Shown one piece after another: positions 8,496 through 17,258 of a DNA stretch of 55,046 bases. Source of the stretch: Planctomycetaceae bacterium (GTDB lineage Bacteria > Planctomycetota > Planctomycetia > Pirellulales > UBA1268). Made by a program: the position numbers and the translations under genes. How positions within the stretch are numbered: the first letter of the stretch is position 1; every line of letters starts with the position of its first letter. The notes beneath the pieces are model-generated. The model was given only the letters and a program-made list of their open reading frames with translations, had not been told where the DNA came from and searched no databases. The stretch spans positions 67,656-122,701 of the forward strand of contig WTHB01000021.1 of the NCBI GenBank assembly GCA_011523305.1, read 5' to 3'.

Positions 8496-9035
8496 GTGAT
8501 TTCAGCCCGCCCCAGCGTCACCGGACTGGTTTTCCAACTGTACGGGCGGTCCCTTCACCCGGAATTGTTTCAGCAGCACGCGGTTCGGCGAGTCGAACGT
8601 GGGGCGTTTCAGGCCGAGGTTGTGATCACCGAAAGCGGGCATGTCGTCTGCTGGCGAGGGGAAGGGCTGACGCTGAGTGAGGTGGCCACATCGGCCGCGG
8701 CCCCGCTGCCGATGAAGCGACGGCTGCTGTCGCACCCGATTCGGGGCGAACGGAGCGATTCACTGGAGTGCACCAGCGGTGTCTGCTACGAGACCGCTTT
8801 CCAGTTGGAACGGGTCCAGCCCGACGTTTTTTGGACGTTTCAGCAGGAACTCTGCGACGATGGCATGACCCACGGGCTGTTCCACCGATTTGCTACCGGG
8901 GGCAGGCTGGCCGTTGGTGCCGTCAGTTGGGTCAACGTCGAGACTCGGACGAAAAGCCTGATCGTCCAGGCCTTCCACACGTTCCCCGATGACTTTGCGA
9001 TCGTGAAGAGCCAGTCGATTTTCCAGATTCCCTGA
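8496..9035 (+). CDS. DUF2617 family protein
   Basis: A 179-aa protein matching DUF2617, a family of unknown function found mainly in planctomycetes and actinobacteria. Typical stretches are 'FQLYGRSLHPELF' near the N terminus, 'AEVVITESGHVVCW' in the middle and 'HTFPDDFAIVKSQSIFQ' at the C terminus. It has no signal peptide or membrane helix, so it is probably cytoplasmic. I chose the GTG at 8496 because of the GGAGG 9 nt upstream; starts at 8472 (TTG) or 8478 (GTG) would lie before or across that site. A response regulator follows 54 bp downstream on the same strand. Confidence 0.85.
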   Translation: MISARPSVTGLVFQLYGRSLHPELFQQHAVRRVERGAFQAEVVITESGHVVCWRGEGLTLSEVATSAAAPLPMKRRLLSHPIRGERSDSLECTSGVCYETAFQLERVQPDVFWTFQQELCDDGMTHGLFHRFATGGRLAVGAVSWVNVETRTKSLIVQAFHTFPDDFAIVKSQSIFQIP

Positions 9036-9089
9036 AATTCCCGGTTCAGCCCCCTGCGACCGGCTGAGGGGCCGTGTAAACTGCTGCCC

Positions 9090-9554
9090 ATGTCGAATAC
9101 CGCCACCAGCCGCATTCTGATCGCTGACGACAACGAGCCCAATCGGGAGCTGCTCGAGGTCTATCTTGCCGAGCTCGACTGCGAGATTGCGACAGCCGTC
9201 GATGGACGCGATACCCTCGAGAAAGTCACCTCGTTTCAGCCAGATGTGATTCTTCTCGACATCATGATGCCGAAGCTGTCGGGCTTCGAGGTCTGCCAGC
9301 AACTGAAGGCCTCTCCCGAGACGCGGCAGATCATGGTTTTGATGGTGACGGCTCTCGGTGAACTCGGCGATATCGAACGGGCAGTTGAGGCCGGTACCGA
9401 CGACTTTCTGTCGAAGCCGGTCAACCGCGTTGAATTGGTCAAGCGGGTTGAGAACATGCTCAAACTGCGGCATGTCAGTGACGAGCTTGAACGCCTGCGA
9501 AACTACATCAGCAGCATGGACGACGACCTGCCACCCCGACAGGTTGATCGCTAG
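9090..9554 (+). CDS. Single-domain response regulator
   Basis: A 154-aa CheY-like receiver protein. The acidic pair is D13/D14 ('IADDNEPNR'), the phosphoacceptor is D57 in 'VILLDIMMPKLSG', the switch Thr is T87 ('LMVTALGE') and the conserved Lys is K109 ('DFLSKPV'). All residues for phosphorylation are intact. There is no output domain; the last 25 residues form a short charged helix. The sequence around the acidic pair and D57 is of the DivK/PleD type, so it may relay phosphate or act by protein-protein contact. No histidine kinase is in the window, so the partner is unknown. Confidence 0.93.
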   Translation: MSNTATSRILIADDNEPNRELLEVYLAELDCEIATAVDGRDTLEKVTSFQPDVILLDIMMPKLSGFEVCQQLKASPETRQIMVLMVTALGELGDIERAVEAGTDDFLSKPVNRVELVKRVENMLKLRHVSDELERLRNYISSMDDDLPPRQVDR

Positions 9555-9616
9555 CCACGGCGAGGCTGCCCCTGCTGACACGAGGGCTGCTCAGCATGCA
9601 GTGACGGGCGGTGTGG

Positions 9617-10495
9617 CTAGGACCGAGTCATGCCGACCTGCTCCAGCACCCGAATCGCGGCGGGTGATTTGTTGAGCACGTAGAGGTGGAGACCGGGTAC
9701 CCCTTCGGCAATCAACTCTTCAGCCTGCCGCGAGGCATATTCAACCCCGGCTTCAAACTGAGCGGCTGGATCGTCGCCGGCGGCCTCGAACGCCTTGATG
9801 AAGGCCTCCGGCAGTTCTGCCTTACAAAGGCTGGCAATTCGCTGAATCTGCTTGAAGTTCGTCACCGGCATCAGGCCCGGCACAAGTGGCGTGTCGATCC
9901 CGATGGCGGTGCAGCGATCCCGAAAGCGGAAAAAATCAGCGTTGTTGTAGAAGAGTTGCGTCACCACCACGTCGCCGCCGGCGGCACACTTTTGCTTGAG
10001 AAACTCAAGGTCGGCCTCAGGGCTGACCGCTTCCTGGTGAGTTTCGGGATACCCCGCCACCAGGATGTTGAACTGAGGGAACTCGGTGCGAATCAGGGTC
10101 ACCAACTCAGAGGCATAGCGAAGCCCGTCAGCCACCGGCGTGAATGCGGCTTCGCCTTGAGGTGGATCGCCCCGCAGGGCGACAATCGCGGAAACCCCCC
10201 GCTGGTCTGCTTCGCGGAGGTATTCCCGCAACTGATCAACCGTGCTGCCAACACAGGTGAGATGGCTGGCAACAGCCACGGCAGGATGTCGACCACGGAC
10301 GCCATCGAGAACCTCCAGCGTTTTGGCTTGGGTTGAGCCGCCCGCACCGTAGGTGCAGGTGATCAGGGCCGGTTCGAAGCCCACCAGTTCATCGACCGTC
10401 TGCCAGAGCATCGCCTCAGACTCAGGTGTTTTGGGCGGAAACAGTTCGAAGGACAGCCCGAACGAGTCATTTTCGTAGGTGGTGCGAAGCGACAC
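9617..10495 (-). CDS. metF: Methylenetetrahydrofolate reductase
   Basis: A 292-aa cytoplasmic flavoenzyme that reduces 5,10-methylene- to 5-methyl-tetrahydrofolate for methionine synthesis. The N-terminal 'LSFELFPPKTPESEAML' carries the catalytic Glu of the TIM-barrel fold, 'ALITCTYGAGGS' and 'AIVALRGDPP' are the folate/FAD-binding strands, and 'VVTQLFYNNADFFRF' and 'PGLMPVTNF' complete the family pattern. Start is GTG at 10495, which places the catalytic Glu at the usual distance from the N terminus. It is convergent with the response regulator gene, with 62 bp between. The leader (10496-10655) contains an inverted repeat CAAACG-CAT-CGTTTG at 10596-10610; I cannot recognise a SAM or SAH riboswitch there. 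Confidence 0.94.
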   Translation of the reverse strand: MSLRTTYENDSFGLSFELFPPKTPESEAMLWQTVDELVGFEPALITCTYGAGGSTQAKTLEVLDGVRGRHPAVAVASHLTCVGSTVDQLREYLREADQRGVSAIVALRGDPPQGEAAFTPVADGLRYASELVTLIRTEFPQFNILVAGYPETHQEAVSPEADLEFLKQKCAAGGDVVVTQLFYNNADFFRFRDRCTAIGIDTPLVPGLMPVTNFKQIQRIASLCKAELPEAFIKAFEAAGDDPAAQFEAGVEYASRQAEELIAEGVPGLHLYVLNKSPAAIRVLEQVGMTRS

Positions 10496-10655
10496 GTGAC
10501 ATTCTCTCGGCGGACAGCGGGGTGTTTGGGGGGCACCGAATAGCCCTCCAACACGGAAACCGACTACACCCCCCTATCCTAACAAAACACGGCCCCAAAC
10601 GCATCGTTTGCGAGCCATGCAGGCCGCTCAAACACCGGCTGCCAGGGCTGATGCG

Positions 10656-11951
10656 TCACCCGTCCGATGAGCCTGCCAACTCTGCAACAGCCCGGAGGAG
10701 TTCCCGGTCGGCTGGGTTGAACGGCACCCCCCGGCGGTCCATCATGCGGCTCACCGCCGTTGCCACAGGCTCGATGCCGGCGGGGCCATCCAGGGTTGGA
10801 TCACCCAACTGGGTCGTAAACGCCTCCACATGGTTGGGGACCTGTCCTCCCAGGAGGGTTGCTGGCCCGATCAGACTGCCGCAGGAGAGCGCTGTCTGAA
10901 TGGCCGTTTTTGTGAAGTCCCCAATCAGACTACCAAAGAACTGCAGGCCGGTGTCACGGCTGGCACCGGCGGACTCCCACAGCCGGATTGAGCCGTAACT
11001 GAACTTCAGGTTGCCGGTGATGGTTCCGGCAGCAAGGTTGACCCAACTACCGAGATGGCTGTGGCCGAGGAAGCCTCCGTGGGCCTTGTTGGAAAACGGC
11101 TCAATCACCGTGGCCGCGATCTCACCCCCCAAGCGGCAATCGTGTCCGGCCACCGTGCCGGAACCAATCCAACTGTGCGGATGCACCCTGGTACGCCTGC
11201 CGATCCGAACAGGACCATCAAAACAGCAGAAGGGACCGACCTCCGCTGTGGCATCAATGAGTACCGGCCCCCCCCGAATCGTAACCGTCTCGGCTACCAT
11301 CGCTGCCAGTGCGGGCGTGTCGGTCTGTTCCACGAACAGTCCCGGCTGTTGTTCGGCATACCGGCCTGTCTCGAGTGCCACCACCAGCATATCCTCCAGG
11401 CTGGCCTCATGGGCGGTAAGAAGATCTTGTGGTGACTCAAGCAGCGGCAGCGTGGCGTCGAGGTAGGGAAGGGTCGCCACAGTGGTGAATGCATCAAAGG
11501 GTTGTGCCCCAGCAAGGACCGCATTGACGATTTCCGCGGCATCACCTGTGCCAGTGGCGTCGCGGTGAACCAGGGCGGCGGCAAGGGCATCTTCAGCGGT
11601 GACGAGTCCCGGTTGGCCGGCTTCGACCAGGGACCGCAGGGTCATCAGGGCGGGCCGACTTGGGATTAGCCGCGCGTTGACCAGCAGCATCAACCGGCCA
11701 TGCTCTGAGGAAGACAGGCTGGCACGCTGCGGCAGCAGCGGTCCGCCCCAGTGGGGCACCCGTTTGGCCCCGAGGGCCGCCAGGTAGGTCTGCAGGTGGG
11801 GCCGAAGGACGCGTTGCACCTGGCCCAGATGGCTCAGGAACTCAATGAGCGTCCCCGCACCGATGGTGAGGTCGCAGGCCGGCCGCGCCAGGGTAAGCGG
11901 GCCGAGGGCTGACACGGCGGTGTCTTCACAGACAAAAACGTCCATAGACAA
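10656..11951 (-). CDS. GlmU-like putative sugar nucleotidyltransferase with left-handed beta-helix
   Basis: A 431-aa protein of the alternative GlmU-like family (N-terminal nucleotidyltransferase-like region plus acyltransferase-type beta-helix). The start 'LGPLTLARPACDLTIGAG' corresponds to the family's 'PLT.TRP..D' opening. From about residue 240 hexapeptide-type repeats are visible: 'GPFCCFDGPVRIGRRTRV', 'HPHSWIGSGTVAGHDCRL', 'GGFLGHSHLGSWVNLAAG'. In relatives this is thought to transfer a nucleotidyl group to a sugar phosphate and acetylate it for cell-envelope glycan precursors; that is a family inference, and the first half lacks an obvious canonical GxGTRM loop. It lies upstream of metF on the same strand, but the 160-bp gap argues against tight coupling. 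Confidence 0.82.
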   Translation of the reverse strand: MSMDVFVCEDTAVSALGPLTLARPACDLTIGAGTLIEFLSHLGQVQRVLRPHLQTYLAALGAKRVPHWGGPLLPQRASLSSSEHGRLMLLVNARLIPSRPALMTLRSLVEAGQPGLVTAEDALAAALVHRDATGTGDAAEIVNAVLAGAQPFDAFTTVATLPYLDATLPLLESPQDLLTAHEASLEDMLVVALETGRYAEQQPGLFVEQTDTPALAAMVAETVTIRGGPVLIDATAEVGPFCCFDGPVRIGRRTRVHPHSWIGSGTVAGHDCRLGGEIAATVIEPFSNKAHGGFLGHSHLGSWVNLAAGTITGNLKFSYGSIRLWESAGASRDTGLQFFGSLIGDFTKTAIQTALSCGSLIGPATLLGGQVPNHVEAFTTQLGDPTLDGPAGIEPVATAVSRMMDRRGVPFNPADRELLRAVAELAGSSDG

Positions 11952-12030
11952 ACCCTAGCAAAGGTCTTCGCCCGCCAGCGAGGCCACTGCTGGCAAAACA
12001 GCCGCCCGTGGCGTAATCTTCGGGAACTCA

Positions 12031-12113
12031 GCCGGAGTGGCGGAATGGCAGACGCGACGGATTCAAAATCCGTTGCCCGCAAGGGCGTGTGGGTTCAAGT
12101 CCCACCTCCGGCA
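12031..12113 (+). tRNA. tRNA-Leu(CAA)
   Basis: An 83-nt cloverleaf with a long variable arm, as expected for a class II tRNA. The acceptor GCCGGAG (12031-12037) pairs with CTCCGGC (12106-12112) and the discriminator is A at 12113. The anticodon stem is ACGGA/TCCGT around the loop TTCAAAA, giving anticodon CAA (reads UUG). The T arm is GTGGG-TTCAAGT-CCCAC. CCA is not encoded. Confidence 0.95.
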
Positions 12114-12133
12114 TTTGTTTTCTGGGGTTTTCA

Positions 12134-12188
12134 GTCCTCGGGAGTCGAACCCTTTCCGAGGACAACGTCGTGTACCCATTCTGCACCC
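12134..12188 (+). promoter_or_regulatory. Hairpin and paired heptamers downstream of tRNA-Leu
   Basis: Just after the tRNA lies a perfect 8-bp inverted repeat, GTCCTCGG (12134-12141) and CCGAGGAC (12156-12163). It is followed by two near-identical heptamers, TGTACCC (12171-12177) and TGCACCC (12182-12188), separated by four bases. The same heptamer-4 nt-heptamer spacing occurs downstream of tRNA-Arg at 49 kb. The pattern resembles arm-type binding sites of tyrosine integrases; no second att copy was found here. Confidence 0.4.
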
Positions 12189-12298
12189 ATAACCCTTGGG
12201 TCAGGGGCGATGGGTTGGCGTGGTTCTTGAAGGAGATCCCAATCCTTGCCGCCTTGTCTGCGAGAAGTTTCAGGTCTCCAGAAAGTCCTCATCAAACA

Positions 12299-12679
12299 AT
12301 GTCACATTCTGAAACTTTGCCTGAAACGAAATTGACGTACAAACCGGAGAATTCCTTTCGCGACGTGATTTCGCTCCAGGCGATTGTGGTGACACTCACA
12401 GTCGGTCTACTTGCTTACATCCAGAGAGCCCCAGTGTTCACCCTCAAGGTCGAAGCGGGATTCTTGCTCTTGGTCATGGGGCCACTAAGTGGTCTGTGGC
12501 GAATCAGTCACGCTGTCAACCAGACTGCAGATGGTGAAGCTCATCTCTACACGCCCGCCGTCAGAAAGTATTCCACGCAGGTGATGTTGGTGAGCCTTTT
12601 GCTGGTTGGCGGTGCATCTGTGTTTTATTGGGCCCACCTCCTTCCCGGCCAAGAAACTCCTGCAGCCGTGGCCCCCTAA
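12299..12679 (+). CDS. Small membrane protein of unknown function
   Basis: A 126-aa product from the ATG at 12299 with two or three predicted membrane segments (about residues 22-38, 47-62 and 90-108) and short polar ends. I do not recognise a family. The composition is less GC-rich than neighbours, and it sits directly behind a tRNA gene, a common place for acquired DNA. No strong Shine-Dalgarno is visible before the ATG. The frame is open upstream to 12089, but that part overlaps the heptamer region and is not protein-like. Confidence 0.55.
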   Translation: MSHSETLPETKLTYKPENSFRDVISLQAIVVTLTVGLLAYIQRAPVFTLKVEAGFLLLVMGPLSGLWRISHAVNQTADGEAHLYTPAVRKYSTQVMLVSLLLVGGASVFYWAHLLPGQETPAAVAP

Positions 12680-13064
12680 GCTCCGAGAATATGTAGGCCT
12701 CGTCGCACAGATTTCCAAGCAAGAGGTTATTGCACCAATCGATGGAGAGCACGAACATCGGTCAAAATGGCTGCAGGACAATTTTCGAACTGGTATGCCG
12801 TGGCGACTCACTTCATTGGGGTCACGACGATTCTCAAACTGCCGGCAAGATGCCCGGTCATCACTATGCTCATGATTCATGACGCCTGAAGAGACTGTGC
12901 TACCTGGAAGGAGATGTGACTTCATGCTGCTTCAGGTCCTGAGCGAAGTTCAGGAGAAGTTCAGGGGCGAACGGGGAGTGTGGATGTACAATGCCCCGCC
13001 CCAAGCATTTTTGGCCTGCGTCCCTTTCGTATTCGACTGGCCACTGAGCGACGCCCTGCGGGGT
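12680..13064. other. Gene-poor stretch between converging genes
   Basis: About 385 bp between the small membrane protein gene (plus) and the end of the cytochrome gene (minus). Short frames are open on both strands, but none has recognisable sequence or a ribosome binding site. I see no strong terminator hairpin with a T-run. Confidence 0.5.
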
Positions 13065-16000
13065 TTACCGCTTGCGGATCTTGATCACGTATCGCATCAG
13101 GTCGTTGAACTCCTGGCGATTCTTTAACTGTGCTACGAGGTGCTCTGGCATCAGCGAGACGGGTGATTCAAAAAACTCGTCCAGGTCGTCCTTGCGGAAG
13201 GCAAGCGGTGTCGATTCGGCCGGATTGCGGATGACAATCTCGTCGTCAGTTTCCGACACGCGGATGCCCGTGTGCTGTTTGCCCTCGGCTGTGATGACGG
13301 TGACCTGGGCATAGGCCTTGTCGATCACCTTTGACGGATAGAGCACCGACTCAATCACCTGTTCCGGCGAAACCTTTGTGGTGAGTTCCTGCAGGGCAGG
13401 GGCCAGCCGAAGGCTACCGGCCGGCGGGTTATGACAGGTCGCACAGGCAGCTGCCGACGTGGAGAAAAGATCTTTGCCGCGTTTGGCGTTGCCCTTCCGC
13501 ATCGCAACCTGAGCCAGCTGGTGCAGCGGAGTTGCCAGCAGTTCTTTTTCGAGTGCTAGGTTCGCGATTGCTTCCTGCTCACCTGCCGCAGCGGCGACAA
13601 GGGCGGGCTCGAGGGGATGGGCTGCCAGCAGGTCGGCTGGTTTCCAGAACGTGGTCTGGCTGCGGGTTGCCTCCCGCACGCGTGCGACTGTCTCAGGCCT
13701 GACAGCCGCCGCCTGATTGCCCCAGGTGTTCCGCACGAAGGTGAGCACCGCAGCCAGTTCCTCATCAGTCAGCAGGTTACGGAAGGCGGTCATCGGGGGC
13801 ACGCCACGGGCAGGGTCGTAGGTTTTGCCATGCACGACCAGTGGTCCCCACATGCCGTGGAGGGTTGCCTTGATGAGCCGCTCTTCACTGCCACCGACCC
13901 AGGGGCTGTTGACCAGCGAAGGATAGATGACGCCGTTGCCCTTGCCGGTAGTCAGATGACAGGTGCCACAGTGGGCCTCTCGCTGGTAGACCTTCGACCC
14001 CAGCTCGTAGGCGGCATGATCTGCCTTCGCGAGATGGGCAGGCGGAGCAAAGGCCACGATCTCATGCTCAACCGGTGCTGCAAACCCACTCGCGCCGGTG
14101 GCATCAACGGTGTGCCAGAAGTGAGCGACCGTTTTGGCCGCGATCACGGCATGTTTGACCTTCGATGCGAGAAGCTGCTGCAACAGGTCTTCGTTCCGGA
14201 CGTGGTGCTGCTGATGTAGCCAGAGTGCCTCAAGGAGATGATGGGCTTCGGTTTCATTGTTGGGGTCAAAGTCAGCCATCCATGTTTGTGTGGCCGCGAT
14301 GACTGCCTCGGAGTCACGGTTGCTGAGTTCCACGCGGGTGCGGTGCCGGACTCCATCGATCGGATGCTCGAGGTTTTTCAGCAGCGCCTCAAGCGGCTCG
14401 CCAGCGATTTTAACCGGAGACTGCAGCGGCCGATCTTTGGCGGTGAGCCGGTAGATGCGTCCGTGAGTATGGTCGCGGTTGGGATCACGAATGTTGTGCT
14501 GCATGTGGCCAATGATCACGTTCTGCCAGTCAGCCACGTAGAGTGCGCCATCCTCACCGACGATCGCATCCGTCGCCCGGAAGTTGGGGTCCTTGCTGTC
14601 GAGCAGGGGCTTGACTGGCGTCCCCCAGACTTCACCGAACGCCCGCGAGGCAGTCACGTGGCCAGCGCTCGTATTGATTTTGATCGAGAAGGACGCAACG
14701 ACGTCCGTGCCGTGAAAGAATTCAATCGTGCCGTTATTGAACCGGTCTTCAAATCCCGGTCGATTCCAGACTCGGAGTTCACTCACCGGAAGGGCCGCCT
14801 TGAAGTCACCCCGCATCCAGGGGTTCTGCTGCTTCTTGGTATGGGCAAAATTTCCTTTGTTGCCATCGACGAGCAGGTGGACGGGAAACTCGCCGGTGTG
14901 ATAGTTACTCGACTGCTGCAAGGCAGCCGTATCAGCAATGTTCTTGCCGTCACTGATGACTTCGACCTCGGCGATGTTCATCTGCTGAACGCCGTTAACG
15001 CTCAGTTTGAACCCGGTCGCCGCGACCTGGTCGAGTTTCGGGAATGTGATCGTGATCAGTCTGCCGTCTGGTGAGATCTCAAGCCCTTCCTGAGAGCGGT
15101 GGTTGACCGCGTCCTCAGTGCTCGCACCGTCGCGGTCGAGGTCGTACTGCTTCACGCCGAGAAACCCGATCGAATTGCAGATCAGGAAGTCTTGCTGCAG
15201 ATCGTCAGGGAAGTGGCCCGAAGAAAGAATCTCACAGGCCGGCACCGGCCGGAACTCTTTCTCTAGCAGTTTGTGCATCTTGAATCCGCTGCCTTCCGGT
15301 CGTACCTGATAGGCCCGGCCACTGGTGCCATCAGTGGCGTAGCAGTAACCCCATCGGTCAAAACTGGTGCCGTGCGGATTGGGGCTGTTCGCTGCATGCG
15401 GGGTAATGGCAAAGGTTCGCGGGTCAAAGCGATACATGCCCGAATCACCGATTTGGAGGTTGTGCTTCCATGGCATTTCATGGTTGTTGACGAGGAATAT
15501 GCCACTTTGCCAGTAGATGCCCCCATCGGGGCCGTAGATCAGATTGTTCGCGGCATGGTGGGTGTCGGCGGTTCCCAGACCCTGTAGCAGGATGGTGCGA
15601 ACGTCAGCCACGTCATCGCCATCGGTGTCCTTCAGGAAGAGCAGGTCAGGGCCTGAGGTGACGACAACACCCCCGCCCCAGAATTCAAACCCGAGCGGAT
15701 TGTGAACCTGGGCGAAGATCTTTCGACGGTCGGCCACGCCGTCATGATCGTCGTCCTCGAGGATGACGAGGGCATCGTCCATCTCCTGAAGCGGTTCCCA
15801 CTTCGGGTAGGTGTTCCAGCAGGCTGCCCAGAGTCGGCCCTTGCCGTCGACCTGGAGTTGGACGGGGTTGGCAAAGCCTTCAAACATTTCCTCGGATGCA
15901 AAAACGTTCAGTTCAAACCCTTCGGGCACCATGATGTTCTTGGCACTTTCCTCGGGGCTGAGGTAGGTGACACTGCCCTCTTTGGCGGCACTGGAACTGG

Positions 16001-17000
16001 CACTGCCCCCGCCGACATTGGAGATCACCTTTACCGGTGGCGGCACGGTGCTGTCATCCGGCTGAATCGTGCGGCCTGCAGCCGCCGCCCAGATGACCGG
16101 ATCACGGTTCGCTGTCATCACGTCGAGCATCACCAGTTCGTGCTTCAGCACCTCAGCGTTGCTCTGGCCGTCAACAAAAGTCAGTTTTGAGCGGCTGCCC
16201 CAGATGTCATTGCCATCGGTCGCACGGTAGCGATGGTGCCAGTGCCAGTTTTTGTCTTGAACGGCGGCGAAGAGGCTTTGCAGGTCCGCCTGAGCCGGCG
16301 GTTGCTTGCCCAGCAGCGCTGCGGCAATGATCTCCGCGAGTTGCCAATAGCCGGTCGCGTTGAGGTGGATGCCATTGAGGGTAAGCGGTTCGCTGGCTGA
16401 CGTGAATCGCTGGCGGGTGGGCGTGTAGAGATCGACGAAAGCTGCCTGGCACTGTTCGGCCGCCTGCTGTGTCGCCTTGGTATAGGCCGCCACGTTGGCG
16501 TTCAGTTCCACCCCGTCGGGAAGATTGCGGCTGCCGGTCGACTCGTAGGCAATCGGGCTGAACAGAACAAAGCGGGCATCGACACCCTGCTGCTTCCGCA
16601 AACCGCGGTACTTCTCGACCAGTTTCACCAGTTCCTGCTGATAGGATCCAGCAGCTTTTGGGCCAGCAAACGACTCGTTGTAGCCGTACATGATGAAGAT
16701 GACATCGGGGGCAACATGCTGCAGGTAGGCCTCATCATTGGTGAACCCGCTGCTGCGGGGCTTCTTGCTAACGGTGTCACCGGAAACGCTGAGGTTGCGA
16801 AACCGCACGTCGAGGCCTTGCAGGTGGTGCTGGAGCACTGTTTCGACCCAGGGTTCATGCTGCATCCGGTCGGCCAGGCCGTTGCCATAGATGGCAACTG
16901 TGTCGCCCTGCTGAAAGCGAAACGGCTCGGTGGCAGCAGCCATGGCCGGAAGGCCGCAGCCGACAAGCAGGAGAACCAAAACGAGGAGTTGGCGGGGCAT
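13065..17000 (-). CDS. PVC-type SGNH/beta-propeller/cytochrome c fusion protein
   Basis: A 1,311-aa exported protein. The N terminus is a signal sequence containing a lipobox-like 'LVGC' (C15), so it may be a lipoprotein. About residues 28-235 form an SGNH-hydrolase fold, but the nucleophile motif reads '[10 protein letters not shown]' (no Ser) and the last block 'NGIHLN' has Asn for Asp. Next comes the planctomycete 'membrane-bound dehydrogenase' beta-propeller with NHL-like strands, interrupted by a discoidin-like (F5/8 C) segment (about 660-780). A HEAT-like helical part and two haem c motifs follow, CGTCH (about residue 1008) and CATCH (about 1188). The ATG at 17000 begins the signal peptide. 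It is third in a same-strand cluster after PSCyt1/DUF1549 and DUF1501 genes; electron transfer during extracellular sugar oxidation is the usual inference. Confidence 0.85.
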   Translation of the reverse strand: MPRQLLVLVLLLVGCGLPAMAAATEPFRFQQGDTVAIYGNGLADRMQHEPWVETVLQHHLQGLDVRFRNLSVSGDTVSKKPRSSGFTNDEAYLQHVAPDVIFIMYGYNESFAGPKAAGSYQQELVKLVEKYRGLRKQQGVDARFVLFSPIAYESTGSRNLPDGVELNANVAAYTKATQQAAEQCQAAFVDLYTPTRQRFTSASEPLTLNGIHLNATGYWQLAEIIAAALLGKQPPAQADLQSLFAAVQDKNWHWHHRYRATDGNDIWGSRSKLTFVDGQSNAEVLKHELVMLDVMTANRDPVIWAAAAGRTIQPDDSTVPPPVKVISNVGGGSASSSAAKEGSVTYLSPEESAKNIMVPEGFELNVFASEEMFEGFANPVQLQVDGKGRLWAACWNTYPKWEPLQEMDDALVILEDDDHDGVADRRKIFAQVHNPLGFEFWGGGVVVTSGPDLLFLKDTDGDDVADVRTILLQGLGTADTHHAANNLIYGPDGGIYWQSGIFLVNNHEMPWKHNLQIGDSGMYRFDPRTFAITPHAANSPNPHGTSFDRWGYCYATDGTSGRAYQVRPEGSGFKMHKLLEKEFRPVPACEILSSGHFPDDLQQDFLICNSIGFLGVKQYDLDRDGASTEDAVNHRSQEGLEISPDGRLITITFPKLDQVAATGFKLSVNGVQQMNIAEVEVISDGKNIADTAALQQSSNYHTGEFPVHLLVDGNKGNFAHTKKQQNPWMRGDFKAALPVSELRVWNRPGFEDRFNNGTIEFFHGTDVVASFSIKINTSAGHVTASRAFGEVWGTPVKPLLDSKDPNFRATDAIVGEDGALYVADWQNVIIGHMQHNIRDPNRDHTHGRIYRLTAKDRPLQSPVKIAGEPLEALLKNLEHPIDGVRHRTRVELSNRDSEAVIAATQTWMADFDPNNETEAHHLLEALWLHQQHHVRNEDLLQQLLASKVKHAVIAAKTVAHFWHTVDATGASGFAAPVEHEIVAFAPPAHLAKADHAAYELGSKVYQREAHCGTCHLTTGKGNGVIYPSLVNSPWVGGSEERLIKATLHGMWGPLVVHGKTYDPARGVPPMTAFRNLLTDEELAAVLTFVRNTWGNQAAAVRPETVARVREATRSQTTFWKPADLLAAHPLEPALVAAAAGEQEAIANLALEKELLATPLHQLAQVAMRKGNAKRGKDLFSTSAAACATCHNPPAGSLRLAPALQELTTKVSPEQVIESVLYPSKVIDKAYAQVTVITAEGKQHTGIRVSETDDEIVIRNPAESTPLAFRKDDLDEFFESPVSLMPEHLVAQLKNRQEFNDLMRYVIKIRKR

Positions 17001-17258
17001 GATCACGGCACGATCCTTTGTGAGCGGTTTGGTTGGGGATGGAGCGGCTTCTCGGCAAGCCACCGGGCGGGCTCAGCAGTTCGGGCGGCACCTGGTATTG
17101 CGGTGCTATTGCGTTCCGGCAGGCCGGACGGGCGCGGCACGATTCGGCACTCATCAATTGTAGAACACGGTTCTTCCTTACAGCCGAGCCGTTGTGCGCG
17201 AGGCCGCTGGGTTCGAAAACCCCTTCAAACCTCGGCAAAACCCAGGGGAGGACTGCCC

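Noticed and set aside
8760-9581. 273-codon minus-strand frame across DUF2617 and the response regulator
   Set aside because: Overlaps two well-supported plus-strand genes over their whole length and has no recognisable motif.
10496-10655. Possible SAM/SAH riboswitch upstream of metF
   Set aside because: Only one short inverted repeat (10596-10610) is visible and the conserved core bases of known methionine-related riboswitches could not be recognised.
12089-12298. Upstream extension of the small membrane protein gene into the tRNA flank
   Set aside because: The extension runs through the hairpin and heptamer region, is not hydrophobic or conserved-looking, and starts inside the tRNA-Leu gene.
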